Shown here in pieces: positions 44,028 to 53,533 of a stretch of 64,000 nucleotides of DNA. Origin of the DNA: JAPPLB01 sp965204095 (lineage in GTDB: Bacteria > Acidobacteriota > Terriglobia > Bryobacterales > UBA6623); assembly GCA_965204095.1 (NCBI GenBank), contig OZ241991.1:1302001-1366000 (forward strand). Direction: 5' to 3'. The notes under the pieces were generated by a model. It worked only from the letters and a program-made list of their open reading frames with translations, was not told the DNA's origin and made no database searches. Position numbers and translations under genes: made by a program. The stretch's first letter is position 1, and each line of letters begins with the position of its first letter.

Positions 44028-44795
44028 TCAACAACTCCACAGAACCCCTCCATTTTCCTCTCGGTATCTTATTCCAAGCAGCTTTAGACCTTGCCAAAGC
44101 GTGGCCTGTGTAGCCCCAATCACAGGACGGCCCATGTCCGCTTCCAGGGCAGGGATAAGGGAGATGGTGTCAATGGCCGTATCCGGTATGACCAGCGGGT
44201 GTTTGCGGCCAGCTAACCGGTCGTGGAAACAAGCGGCCTCACTGCGCAGGTCGAGCTCATGAGATTCCACGGGACCGGGGCAGCCCAGTGTCGCCATGGC
44301 AGCCACTTCCACATTCGCTTCATGCAGAAACTTCTCCAGAGCCGCGGTCAATTCCTTCGGGTAGGGACTCAAAACGTCAACGGTGTCAGCGCCCAGGCTT
44401 CTTATCGCCGCGAGCAACGCAAGGGAGGTGCTTGTCGCCGGCAATCCGGTAGCTTCAGCCAGCCGCGCAGCCTGTCCCCGAGCCCACTCGAGTCCGCCTA
44501 CAAAGCTTGCGCAAGTGCATGCCCAGGCCAGAGCGTTGCAACCGGCCTCGGCCAGCCTCGTACCGGCCTCTTGAAGAAGGTCCGCACGACCTGTGGCGAA
44601 GGCCGTGTCAGGCGTATGTGAACCTTCGCTGACCGTGACCTCGAAGACCGCGCGGGCGCCCTGGACCTCATGGCTTCGCATCCAATCGTCGTAGCGATAG
44701 ACTTCGTATTCACGACTCTCGTAGGTGTTGTCGGGCCGAGCGCCCGGAATGATCACCCCGAGCATCTTTCCACGAGATGGAAAGCTCTTGGACAT
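44028..44795 (-). CDS. Asp/Glu racemase / maleate isomerase-like protein
   Basis: 255 residues. The layout of the maleate isomerase/arylmalonate decarboxylase group: an N-terminal nucleophile segment ALAWACTCASFVGG with Cys, and a C-terminal PDTAIDTISLIPAL where many family members have the second active-site Cys. Here that position is Thr or Asp, so this may be a one-Cys enzyme. SD GAGGAAAT precedes the ATG. Confidence 0.75.
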   Translation of the reverse strand: MSKSFPSRGKMLGVIIPGARPDNTYESREYEVYRYDDWMRSHEVQGARAVFEVTVSEGSHTPDTAFATGRADLLQEAGTRLAEAGCNALAWACTCASFVGGLEWARGQAARLAEATGLPATSTSLALLAAIRSLGADTVDVLSPYPKELTAALEKFLHEANVEVAAMATLGCPGPVESHELDLRSEAACFHDRLAGRKHPLVIPDTAIDTISLIPALEADMGRPVIGATQATLWQGLKLLGIRYREENGGVLWSC

Positions 44796-44894
44796 CGATC
44801 TATTTCCTCAGAGGGCTGTCTGCGGCGAACGGGCGTGTAGCTCAATCCTGAACAATGGGGGGTCTCACGGTCGAACAGGTCTCCAGCCGACCGT

Positions 44895-47321
44895 TCAGTG
44901 CGTCGCGTTTTCGGACGATGCCGCTCTCTGGGTCACCGCCATCCGCATTTTGAGCGGCCCGATGGTGTACGGAACGCTCGTCTCGCGAGGTCCGGCCAGC
45001 GTCGAACGGGAGATGAGTTCAATTTCGTATTCCCCCGGCGCAGCGGTTGTCTCGGCTTGGCAAGGCAGGCGAAATTCATTCTCCTCCGGGTTGAGATCCA
45101 GCGGCTCGCATTCGACGCCGAGCGGCAGATTCTGCGCCTCCAGATGCACAGCCGACGTGAACTCCGGCTCGCGTCTCAGCACCCCGGCCAATTCCGCCGC
45201 GCCGCCCGGCTGGATGGAGGTCACTTCGGCCGCAGGTTCAATCGAGTAGCCCTGCACGATGTCAAACCGAATCGCAGGGGAGTAGATCGTTTCTACACGG
45301 CCGTTGATCTTGACCTGGGCGCTCAGGGCCAAATCCAGCTTGGTGACCGTGGTCCGTTCGGTCGTTCGAGCGACAATCGTCCCGCGGTCTTTTCTCGCCT
45401 CTTTCTCACTCGTGCGAGTGGCAAGAATCTGCCCTCCCGTGTTGCCGGCAAAACTCACTTCCATGGGTGGTTCGACCCCGCCTTCGCGCGATTGGAAACT
45501 CCATTTCACCTCGTGCGTCATTCCAGGCCCGAGGCGGACATATCTTGGTGTCAGGACCTCGAGAACGGCCGGAAGCCGGGGACGGACGGCAGCCGGCAGT
45601 TCCAGGTCGAGCCAGGGAGCGGTGAAGGCATTCTGTCCAGGTCCGCTGATCGAAGTGATCATGCCCGGACCGCGAGCTCGACGGCGGATGACGGTGCCAT
45701 CGTCGGCCACAGCCTCGCCCCATATGGACAGGTTCAGCTTTCGCATCTTGGCGCCCGGCTTGGCCGTGATGGTCAGAATGCCCTTCTGAAACTTTCTGAG
45801 AGTGCGTCTCGTATCGGATTGCTCAAGGATGAATCCACCCTCCACCATGAGGTCATCGGGGGCGTCGTGCACACTCAACTGGATCGGTTTTAAGAAGCCC
45901 CGGCGCTCGGCCGTAACGGTCACGAGGGCGCTGCCGCCCAAGGGAATGTTGACGAATGGGGTGTCGAGGGTGAGAAGAAAATCCGGCGGTTGACGCCGGG
46001 CCGTCAAGCGATAACCGTACCCGGGACCGCCTTGCCCCAGCAGGTCGCCCACTTCGACGATCAGTTCGTGCAGATCCGAGGGAATCTCCAGGGCTATCAC
46101 GGGTCGGCTGTTCGGACGATACCTCGCTCGCACCACATTGGGGTGTTGCGCGCCTGTCTCGTAACCGGCCGCGGCCACCGGTCTTCCCTGGCTGTCGTAG
46201 AGCTCGAGAGTGCCGTAGAGCTCGGACGTGCCCAACTCCGCCGACTGTAATTCGATGAACCAGTTCTCGCCGGGAGAAACCGCGAGCCGATAACGGTCCT
46301 TCTCGCCTGGCTCAGCGATGCGGCCGTTAATGACCGTGTTCGGTTCCAATGCCGCGGTCCCGCCGGGCGGCCGATCGGGTTCCATGGCTTCGGGTCCGTC
46401 ACTGACCAGAAAGCGCATCGGCAGGGCTCCGGGTGCGCCGGGAGCGCGCACTCCGGCAAAATCGGCCTTGGGCGGCAGGTTTGAGATGTCGGGGCGAACC
46501 TTGACCGGGGCATGCAGAGTGCCGCCGGATAGTTCCACCTCCACTTCGCCGCCCTGTTGCCAGCCAAGGGGGAATAGGGCTTCCGCGAAAGCGAACTCTC
46601 CGATCTTGAGGCGGTAGAAATTACGGTCCTGCTTGCTGAAGCGCGCCTCGTAGACCTCGATGAAGTAATCCCCGGTCTTGTCGAACACGATGTCCAGACG
46701 CGGATCGACTCCGAGCCCGGGCGCATCGTTGTTGCGCCCGATCGGACGGCCCTCGGCATCAAAAATGTGAAGAACGGGATCGAGCGCCGAGCCCGCGCGC
46801 CGAGCCTCGACCTCGAAGACCATGCGCTCGCCTGCACGGCTGCTGATTCGGAACAGGTCGCGCTCAGGGCCCTCGAGCGTGCCGTTCACGATTACGGGTG
46901 CTTCAACAGTCTGCGCGCTCTCGGGGCTGTCGTTGGCATTCTTCGTTTCGTCATCCTCCGACTCCACCTCGGCAATCTCGGGGAAGGCGCCCACGCTGAA
47001 CAACAGGATGTTGGAGATTCCCTCATGAGTCTCCACCCGAACGGAATAAATCCCAACGGGAGCGTCAGGCCGGATCTCGACGAGGAAGAGCAGTTGGTCT
47101 CCGGCCATCTTGCCGCTGCTGGCCGAGGTGAGCGGCGTGAACGAACCGGGTATGTTCGAGAGGACCTTCGTCTCTTCCGTCAACCCGTAGCCTTGAAGCG
47201 CGAGCTTGACGGCGGTGCCGCGTTGACCTCCGGGAGGGTGCAGGTTGGTCAGTTCAGGACTCGCAGCTCCAGCTTGCGTAATGCTTGCGGCTGCCAACAG
47301 GACAAGCGTCCGGATCCTCAT
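44895..47321 (-). CDS. Secreted multi-domain protein with PPC (pre-peptidase) domains
   Basis: 808 residues from the ATG at 47321, which has SD GGAGGG and begins the signal peptide (MRIRTLVLLAAASITQAGA); the frame opens 24 bases earlier. It starts with an IPT-like Ig fold (LTNLHPPGGQRGTAVKLALQG), then two bacterial pre-peptidase C-terminal domains (NGTLEGPERDLFRI and NGRIAEPGEKDRYRL), then several Ig-like beta domains. No catalytic domain is present. Such proteins sit near PSCyt/DUF1501 genes in Acidobacteria and Planctomycetes. Surface attachment or binding is likely but unproven. Confidence 0.75.
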   Translation of the reverse strand: MRIRTLVLLAAASITQAGAASPELTNLHPPGGQRGTAVKLALQGYGLTEETKVLSNIPGSFTPLTSASSGKMAGDQLLFLVEIRPDAPVGIYSVRVETHEGISNILLFSVGAFPEIAEVESEDDETKNANDSPESAQTVEAPVIVNGTLEGPERDLFRISSRAGERMVFEVEARRAGSALDPVLHIFDAEGRPIGRNNDAPGLGVDPRLDIVFDKTGDYFIEVYEARFSKQDRNFYRLKIGEFAFAEALFPLGWQQGGEVEVELSGGTLHAPVKVRPDISNLPPKADFAGVRAPGAPGALPMRFLVSDGPEAMEPDRPPGGTAALEPNTVINGRIAEPGEKDRYRLAVSPGENWFIELQSAELGTSELYGTLELYDSQGRPVAAAGYETGAQHPNVVRARYRPNSRPVIALEIPSDLHELIVEVGDLLGQGGPGYGYRLTARRQPPDFLLTLDTPFVNIPLGGSALVTVTAERRGFLKPIQLSVHDAPDDLMVEGGFILEQSDTRRTLRKFQKGILTITAKPGAKMRKLNLSIWGEAVADDGTVIRRRARGPGMITSISGPGQNAFTAPWLDLELPAAVRPRLPAVLEVLTPRYVRLGPGMTHEVKWSFQSREGGVEPPMEVSFAGNTGGQILATRTSEKEARKDRGTIVARTTERTTVTKLDLALSAQVKINGRVETIYSPAIRFDIVQGYSIEPAAEVTSIQPGGAAELAGVLRREPEFTSAVHLEAQNLPLGVECEPLDLNPEENEFRLPCQAETTAAPGEYEIELISRSTLAGPRETSVPYTIGPLKMRMAVTQRAASSENATH

Positions 47322-47395
47322 CTCGACCCTCCGGAAAGCGGTCACGCGTTCATTCTACTGTAAGTCACCGCTGTCAGACGGGATGATTCAGGCGG

Positions 47396-47580
47396 TTAAC
47401 CTGTATTTCTCACCACGTGGCGAGGCGAAGTGCGCGAGAGGGCCGTCAGGACGAGGCGCGAGCCGCTTGGCGCGCGCAGGCGTACTTGAACCGTACGTTG
47501 AGCACGGCAAGCAAGCGCAACGAAGTCCTGGCGGTCGTATCGCGTGCTTCGACCGTCGGGTGGTGAGAAATGCAGGTTAA
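47396..47580 (+). repeat. YTAR repeat, short form, TTAA borders
   Basis: TTAA at both ends (47396-47399, 47577-47580). The left end reads CCTGTATTTCTCACCACG. The central hairpin is the CCGTACG variant. No gene end is used. Confidence 0.92.
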
Positions 47581-48065
47581 AACGGAGCTTGCGCGAGATA
47601 TTCATGTCGTCTCTGTCGCGCGCCGCAGGCGCGTTCCCGATCATAGTCCCGAACGTCAGCCCGGAGAAAGCGTGAGAGTGCCGCTATCCCACAACCCGCC
47701 GGGAGGCTTGATAACTTGTTCCCCGATCCTCGGGTTTCACCCCTGGCTGACCTTTGGGCCGCGCCCGTGGCGCAACCGGCCCCACGGCGCCCGCCGTTGG
47801 CCGCAAGGGTGTACCCTGACCAAGCCGGAGTCCAAATCGGAAATTCCGGTGTCTTTCTCCAATTACATGTAGCCCCGCCAGCCATCGGCTTGGACTGCAT
47901 TTCCCGGTTCCATTGACTCCTCCACAAAGGCCAACGAGCTTGCCAAGGAGACGTTTGCGATCGGATGCGTTCGAGTTGTCCAACCCCAGTTGCTTCGAAC
48001 TTTGAACTTGGTTCAAGATAATATTAGATAGCTTTCAGACCGGGCGCTGTTGAGGCGCCCAGACG
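47581..48065. other. Intergenic stretch with promoter but no gene
   Basis: About 480 bases without a supported gene; minus-strand open frames here look like shadows of GC-rich sequence. The right end carries the promoter and operator-like palindrome at 48002-48030. Confidence 0.4.
48002..48030 (+). promoter_or_regulatory. Promoter with operator-like palindrome
   Basis: TTGAAC, 17-base spacer, TAGATA. The -35 box is the left half of TTGAAC-TTG-GTTCAA (48002-48016), a perfect inverted repeat with a 3-base centre, so a repressor bound there would cover the -35. It drives the DUF6807 gene. Confidence 0.5.
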
Positions 48066-48074
48066 GTGTCAACG

Positions 48075-49019
48075 ATGAACTACCAGTTGATAGTTGCTGT
48101 GCTCTTTTTATCTGGCAGCATGGTTGGAGCCGAGCATGCTGTCTCCTTCAAGCATGGCATCGGCCATGTCGAAGTCGAGATGGATGGAGAGCCCTTGACC
48201 ACCTTCTATCATGGCGCCGAGTGGGATAAGCCCTTCCTGCATCCGCTTCGAACTCTTTCTGGAATCGTGGTCACTAGGGGGTTTCCAGTGGAAAAGATCG
48301 AAGGCGAAACCACCGATCATCTTTGGCATCGAGGCTTGTGGTACGGGTATGAAGACATCAATGGAGTTGATTTCTGGCGAGAACTCGGTGAGGACAAAAC
48401 CGGACGCATCGTGTCGCGGTCTAGTCCAACAACAACGACCAACCGCCACAGCGGCACCCTGAGCGCTGATTTGCTGCTGATCACACCGAAGCGCAAAGTA
48501 CTCGGCACGCTAAGAGAAGAATTCACATTTTACGCGTCTGGGGACAACTTCTTTATCGATGCGCGCGTGACCCTATCCGCTGACCGCGGTGTGTCGCTGA
48601 AGATGGGGGATGCAGAAGATGGAGGGTTTGCTCTCCGGTTGGCCGACTGGTTTCGCCAAGACAGAGGCGCCATACTCTTGAACTCTAATGGTCTTGTCGG
48701 CACTGAAAACATCTGGGGAAAACGGGCGCGGTGGGTCGACTACTCCACTACGCTGAAACGACAGAATGTGGGAGTTGCTATGTTCGACCACCCCCACAAT
48801 CCGCAACATCCCACGTACTGGCATGCTCGGGGCCGTGGCTCCTGTGTGGCTAACCCATTTGGCGCCCGTGCCTTCCTCGGAGACAAGTCTCAGGACGGCA
48901 GCATGACGATTCCCCCAGGGAGCCGCCTGCAACTTCGCTATCGGGTGGTCGTTCATCCCGGCGACGCGAGGGAGGCCGATCTGGAAAGACTCTATACGGA
49001 TTACGTAGAGGGAAGATGA
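48075..49019 (+). CDS. PmoA-like DUF6807 family secreted protein
   Basis: 314 residues with a signal peptide (LIVAVLFLSGSMVGAE). HPLRTLSGIVVTRGFP, DHLWHRGLWYGY and a late PFGARAFLG are typical of the family annotated as PmoA-like (DUF6807). Despite that name the proteins show no methane monooxygenase signature; they are common beside sugar-related genes in Acidobacteria and Planctomycetes. A GTG at 48066 is an alternative start. The codon use looks slightly more AT-rich than the neighbours. Confidence 0.8.
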   Translation: MNYQLIVAVLFLSGSMVGAEHAVSFKHGIGHVEVEMDGEPLTTFYHGAEWDKPFLHPLRTLSGIVVTRGFPVEKIEGETTDHLWHRGLWYGYEDINGVDFWRELGEDKTGRIVSRSSPTTTTNRHSGTLSADLLLITPKRKVLGTLREEFTFYASGDNFFIDARVTLSADRGVSLKMGDAEDGGFALRLADWFRQDRGAILLNSNGLVGTENIWGKRARWVDYSTTLKRQNVGVAMFDHPHNPQHPTYWHARGRGSCVANPFGARAFLGDKSQDGSMTIPPGSRLQLRYRVVVHPGDAREADLERLYTDYVEGR

Positions 49020-49297
49020 GACCTGATGTGGTAGAGGCGGGCCGGCCGATCACAGCGACGAATTCTTCGCAGCCGAAGCTCCACTCTCTCCTGTGGCGCC
49101 ATGAACCGCTCCTCCCGGACAGCACACGCGCCCAGCTCTCGGCCGTCGGCATTTCGACGCTGTTTCTGTAGCAACACGTAGTATTATGAGGCGGGCGGTA
49201 GTTCTTGTTTCTGAGAGGTACGCAATCCGGTTACACCCGCCCAAGCTGATAGCGGCGTTTACAGTTCAGAAAAACTTGGGACGTGTTCGAGCCCGAT

Positions 49298-51910
49298 ATG
49301 CGTTCCCCAATCAATAATTCAAGAAGAAGATCGGTCATCCGGATCAGCATGCTGTTCGGTTGCATCGCGGCCGGAGGTGCGCTGATGGCTCAGCTCACCG
49401 AGCTGCCGCCGGCGGCAAACAGACGTGTGGACTTTTCCGTCGATGTAGAGCCGATATTGGTGAACCGCTGTAGTGTCTGCCACGGCGCCGAAAAGCAGAT
49501 GAATGGATTGCGCTTGGATCGGCGCGAGGACGCTCTACGCGGGAGCCACTCCGGGGCTGTGATCCTTCCAGGTAACAGCACAGAGAGCAAACTGATCCAC
49601 ATGGTCGCCAACGTCAAGAAAGGTATGGTCATGCCCCCCGTCGGGGAACGGCTGACCGCAGACGAAGTCGGAATACTGCGCGCGTGGATCGATCAAGGAG
49701 CGGACTGGCCGCTGGCTGCTGCATCAGCCGAACCTTCAGCCGGCAGGCCTGCGTTCACGCATTGGGCTGTTCAGCCGCTGCGACGGCCAAGAGTGCCTCC
49801 CGTCCGCAACTCCGCCTGGGTTAAGAACCCCACTGACAATTTCATCCTCGCGAAGCTGGAGGCTGAGGGCGTTGAACCGTCACCGGAAGCCGAGCAACGC
49901 ACGCTGGTTCGGCGCCTCAGCCTGGACTTGATCGGGCTGCCTCCCTCGCCGCAAGAAGTCGCCGAGTTTCTGGCCGACGATCATCCCAATGCCTATGAGC
50001 GGCTCGTGGATCGACTGCTGAAGTCGCCGCATTATGGGGAAAAGTGGGCGATGCACTGGTTGGACCTCGCTCGCTACGCCGACAGCGACGGCTACGAATC
50101 CGATCGCATCCGTCCCCACGCTTGGCGGTACCGGCACTGGGTGATCAAGGCGCTTAATCAAGATATGCCCTTCGACCAGTTCACGGTTGCACAGATTTCA
50201 GGCGATCTTCTCCCTGGTGCAACGGTCGAACAGCACGTCGCCGCCGGCTTCCACCGAAATACACTCAAAAACCGTGAAGGAGGCACCAAGCTTGAACAGT
50301 TCCGTTTTGAAGAGACAGTGGACCGGACCAACACCGTGGGCACGGTTTGGCTCGGTCTGACAGTGGGCTGTTCACAGTGTCACGATCACAAGTACGATCC
50401 CCTCACTCAGAAGGAGTACTATCAGCTCTTTGCTTTCTTCAACAACATTGAAGAAATCACTGTTGACGCACCACTCCCGGGGGAGATGGGTCCGTATCTC
50501 GCAGCACTGCCGGAGTATCGTAGGAAGCGAGAGGCATTGTTGGCAGAGTATCTCGTACCGAAGCTACAGCCTCCGTGGGAGCAAAAGATGATCCTGGCCG
50601 CGGCCAATCCCGGCAAATGGACGGACTGGGACCACGCCTATGACGCCTTCCAGAAGTATCTGGACCGATCGGACAAGATCGTGCGCATGGACCCGAGCGA
50701 GCGGTCCCAAAGAGATCAAGATGCATTAACAGACCATTTCGTCGCTAATTACCATCGGGTAATTACCCGCGAGCAACAAGAAGAACTCAATTACAAAGAG
50801 CTTCGGAAGAAACTCCAGGAGATCAAGGACGACTTTCCGGTGGTGAGCCAAGCTCTTACTGTCGCCGAAGACTCGGACGCTCGTAACACTCATATTCATA
50901 TACGAGGTGATTGGCGTAATAAGGGAATCCCGGTGGAGCCGAAGACACCTTCATTTCTTCCTGCAATGGCTGACGATCCCAACCCGTCAAGGCTGACGCT
51001 TGCCCGATGGCTCATCTCCCCGGACAATCCTCTGACAGTCCGGGTGACGGTCAATCGCATCTGGCAGGAGTATTTTGGAACCGGGCTGGTCAAGACGTCG
51101 GAAGACTTCGGTGTTCAAGGTGAGGAACCCTCTCATCCCGAGCTTCTGGACTGGCTAGCCGCTTCGTTTATCGAACGCGGCTGGAGCATGAAGCAGATGC
51201 ACAAATTGATCGTGATGTCTGCGACCTACCGCCAATCGTCGAAAGCGAGGCCCGAGCTGGATTCTCGGGATCCGAACAACTCCTTACTGGCCCGTCAATC
51301 CCGGCTGCGACTGCCGGCCGAGCTCATTCGCGATGCAGCGCTCTCGGTCAGTGGGCTTCTGCACCCAGCCATTGGCGGCAGGAGCATCCAACCTCCTCGA
51401 CCCGATACGGGAGCCAAACTGGCTATCTCGTTCCGTTGGCAGGAGAGTCAAGGTAAAGATCGCTATCGACGAGGCCTTTATGTTCTCCGAAAACGAACGG
51501 CGCCCTACCCTCAACTCATGAATTTTGACGCCCCGGAGAGCAATGTAACCGTGTGCCGCCGCGACCGTTCCAACACTCCGCTGCAGTCGCTCAATTTGCT
51601 GAATGACCCCGTGTTTATGGAAACCGCCCGAGCTTTAGCGGTCCGGGTGCTGCGTGAATCCGATCACGGCTTTCAAGAGCGGCTGCGCTATGCCTTCGAA
51701 CTTTGCTTGACTCGGGAACCGGAACCGGACGAAGTGGAGGCCCTGCTGGACTACTACACCAGAAAAATACGGATCTTGGAAGAGGAACCGGAGTCGGTTG
51801 AGGAGCTTTTGCCACTGAATCTGGCCAGCATGAGTCAGGTGCAGGGAGCGGCTTGGGTCGGGCTGGGCAGCGTCCTGCTAAACCTGGACGAATTCATCAC
51901 AAGGGAGTAG
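49298..51910 (+). CDS. PSCyt1-PSCyt2-PSD1 domain protein (DUF1549/DUF1553)
   Basis: About 870 residues. A membrane segment (about 10-30), cytochrome-like PSCyt1 domain with heme motif CSVCH (VNRCSVCHGAEKQMNGLRLD), PSCyt2 (DUF1549) with LIGLPPSPQEV, HWLDLARYADSDGY and a second motif CSQCHDHKYDP, then PSD1 (DUF1553) with LTLARWLISPDNPLTVRVTVN and ELIRDAALSVSG. Proteins of this kind always pair with a DUF1501 protein, which follows 8 bases later. Their role is unknown but the pair is thought to act in the periplasm. A GTG at 49283 is an alternative start. Confidence 0.9.
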   Translation: MRSPINNSRRRSVIRISMLFGCIAAGGALMAQLTELPPAANRRVDFSVDVEPILVNRCSVCHGAEKQMNGLRLDRREDALRGSHSGAVILPGNSTESKLIHMVANVKKGMVMPPVGERLTADEVGILRAWIDQGADWPLAAASAEPSAGRPAFTHWAVQPLRRPRVPPVRNSAWVKNPTDNFILAKLEAEGVEPSPEAEQRTLVRRLSLDLIGLPPSPQEVAEFLADDHPNAYERLVDRLLKSPHYGEKWAMHWLDLARYADSDGYESDRIRPHAWRYRHWVIKALNQDMPFDQFTVAQISGDLLPGATVEQHVAAGFHRNTLKNREGGTKLEQFRFEETVDRTNTVGTVWLGLTVGCSQCHDHKYDPLTQKEYYQLFAFFNNIEEITVDAPLPGEMGPYLAALPEYRRKREALLAEYLVPKLQPPWEQKMILAAANPGKWTDWDHAYDAFQKYLDRSDKIVRMDPSERSQRDQDALTDHFVANYHRVITREQQEELNYKELRKKLQEIKDDFPVVSQALTVAEDSDARNTHIHIRGDWRNKGIPVEPKTPSFLPAMADDPNPSRLTLARWLISPDNPLTVRVTVNRIWQEYFGTGLVKTSEDFGVQGEEPSHPELLDWLAASFIERGWSMKQMHKLIVMSATYRQSSKARPELDSRDPNNSLLARQSRLRLPAELIRDAALSVSGLLHPAIGGRSIQPPRPDTGAKLAISFRWQESQGKDRYRRGLYVLRKRTAPYPQLMNFDAPESNVTVCRRDRSNTPLQSLNLLNDPVFMETARALAVRVLRESDHGFQERLRYAFELCLTREPEPDEVEALLDYYTRKIRILEEEPESVEELLPLNLASMSQVQGAAWVGLGSVLLNLDEFITRE

Positions 51911-51917
51911 GTGAACC

Positions 51918-53354
51918 ATGCGATTGGAGGATTTTGAGCGGATCCAGTCGCGTCGCCGCTTCTTTCGCTATTGCGCCGGCGGTTTGGAAACGATCGCACT
52001 GGGGCACCTTCTGTCCCTTGAAGGACGGTCAGCCAGCGGAGCGTTGCCCCAAGTAAACCCTTTAGCTCCCAAGCCTGCACACTTTGGACCAAAAGCTAGA
52101 AATGTGATCTTCTTGTTGATGGCGGGTGGTCCCAGCCAGATCGACTTGTACGACCCGAAACCGGATCTCCAGAGATGGCACGGCAAGCCCTTGCCGGAGT
52201 CATTGACCGCAAATCTTGAACTGGCTTTTATCAAGCCGACCGCCAAAGTTCTCGGGTGTCCCCGGAAGTTCAAGCCTTTTGGGAAGAGCGGAATTGAGTT
52301 CTCGGACTTTCTTCCGCACACGGCCTCCTGCGGAGACGATATTTGCCTGATCCGGTCCATGTACACCGAGGCCTTCAATCACCATCCAGGTCAGGCTCTA
52401 CTGACAAGCGGCGTCACACAGTTGGGTCGACCCACGATTGGCGCCTGGGTGACATATGGGCTGGGCAGCGAGTCACAGAACCTTCCCGCGTTCGTCGTGT
52501 TGACATCGGGGAGTGGTGCTAGCGGAGGAAGCAACAATTGGTCCAGCGGCTTCCTGCCTTCGACTTACGCTGGCGTAGCATTCGGGCAGAAGGATGAGCC
52601 CATCCAGTACCTTTCCAATCCCGCGGGGATAACGCGAAAGGGACAGCGCGCACGCCTCAACGGGATTCGCAGGCTGAACGAGCTCAGATATCGCGAGGTG
52701 GGAGATCTTGCAATCGCCTCGCGCATCTACTCCTATGAGCTGGCATTCAGAATGCAAGCTGCGGCGCCTGACCTGTTGGACTTTTCCGACGAGCCGGCGG
52801 CTCTTCTTGAAATCTATGGGGTCAACAAAGAACCCACTCATCCCTACGCCACAAATTGTGTCTTGGCGAGACGAATGGTGGAACGCGGTGTTCGATTCGT
52901 GATGCTTGTGCACTCAAGTTGGGACGATCACAAAGAAATCAACACTCGACACAAAAAGAACTGCGACATAACCGATCGCCCGATCGGCGCCCTGCTGAAA
53001 GACCTCAAACAACGCGGATTGCTGGACACGACGCTGGTCGTCTGGGCTGGAGAATTTGGTCGCACGCCGATGGGGGAAGTCGAGCGGTTCGAGATGGAGC
53101 CGGGCCGCGACCACCATCCGAACTGTTTCAGCATCTGGATGGCCGGCGGCGGCATCAAGGGCGGACAAGTCGTTGGAAAGACCGATGATTTCGGCCTTGA
53201 CGTTGTAGAAGATCCGGTCCACGTGCATGATCTGCAAGCCACAATGCTGCACTGCCTCGGGCTGGAGCACACCCACCTGACCTACCGCCACATGGGGCGC
53301 GACTTCCGTCTAACCGACATCGGTGGTCATGTGGTAAAGAAAGCCCTTGCTTGA
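51918..53354 (+). CDS. DUF1501 family protein
   Basis: 478 residues. N-terminal RRRFFRYCAGG resembles a Tat leader. NVIFLLMAGGPSQIDLYDPKP is the start of the sulfatase/alkaline-phosphatase-like fold, and VVWAGEFGRTPMGE with GRDHHPNCFSIWMAGGGIKGG is the family hallmark. Catalytic function is unproven. It is the usual partner of the PSCyt/PSD1 gene directly upstream; both are probably one transcript. Confidence 0.92.
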   Translation: MRLEDFERIQSRRRFFRYCAGGLETIALGHLLSLEGRSASGALPQVNPLAPKPAHFGPKARNVIFLLMAGGPSQIDLYDPKPDLQRWHGKPLPESLTANLELAFIKPTAKVLGCPRKFKPFGKSGIEFSDFLPHTASCGDDICLIRSMYTEAFNHHPGQALLTSGVTQLGRPTIGAWVTYGLGSESQNLPAFVVLTSGSGASGGSNNWSSGFLPSTYAGVAFGQKDEPIQYLSNPAGITRKGQRARLNGIRRLNELRYREVGDLAIASRIYSYELAFRMQAAAPDLLDFSDEPAALLEIYGVNKEPTHPYATNCVLARRMVERGVRFVMLVHSSWDDHKEINTRHKKNCDITDRPIGALLKDLKQRGLLDTTLVVWAGEFGRTPMGEVERFEMEPGRDHHPNCFSIWMAGGGIKGGQVVGKTDDFGLDVVEDPVHVHDLQATMLHCLGLEHTHLTYRHMGRDFRLTDIGGHVVKKALA

Positions 53355-53533
53355 CACTGTCCAGCTTTTTGACTGCTTCTTTGGTCGTTCGGGAAGCTAA
53401 ATGGAGTCCGCAGGCGACAAAGATAGGGGAGGTTTAGACCCCTAAGGCGCAATCAGCTTGAGAAAAGCCGGGTTAAACATATCCGATGGGGATTTCATAG
53501 GGAACTTGCGCAACGATTTAACAGCCCAAAGAC

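Noticed and set aside
48075..49019. Methane monooxygenase subunit suggested by the PmoA family name
   Set aside because: The protein is a secreted DUF6807 member without the membrane helices or copper ligands of particulate methane monooxygenase.
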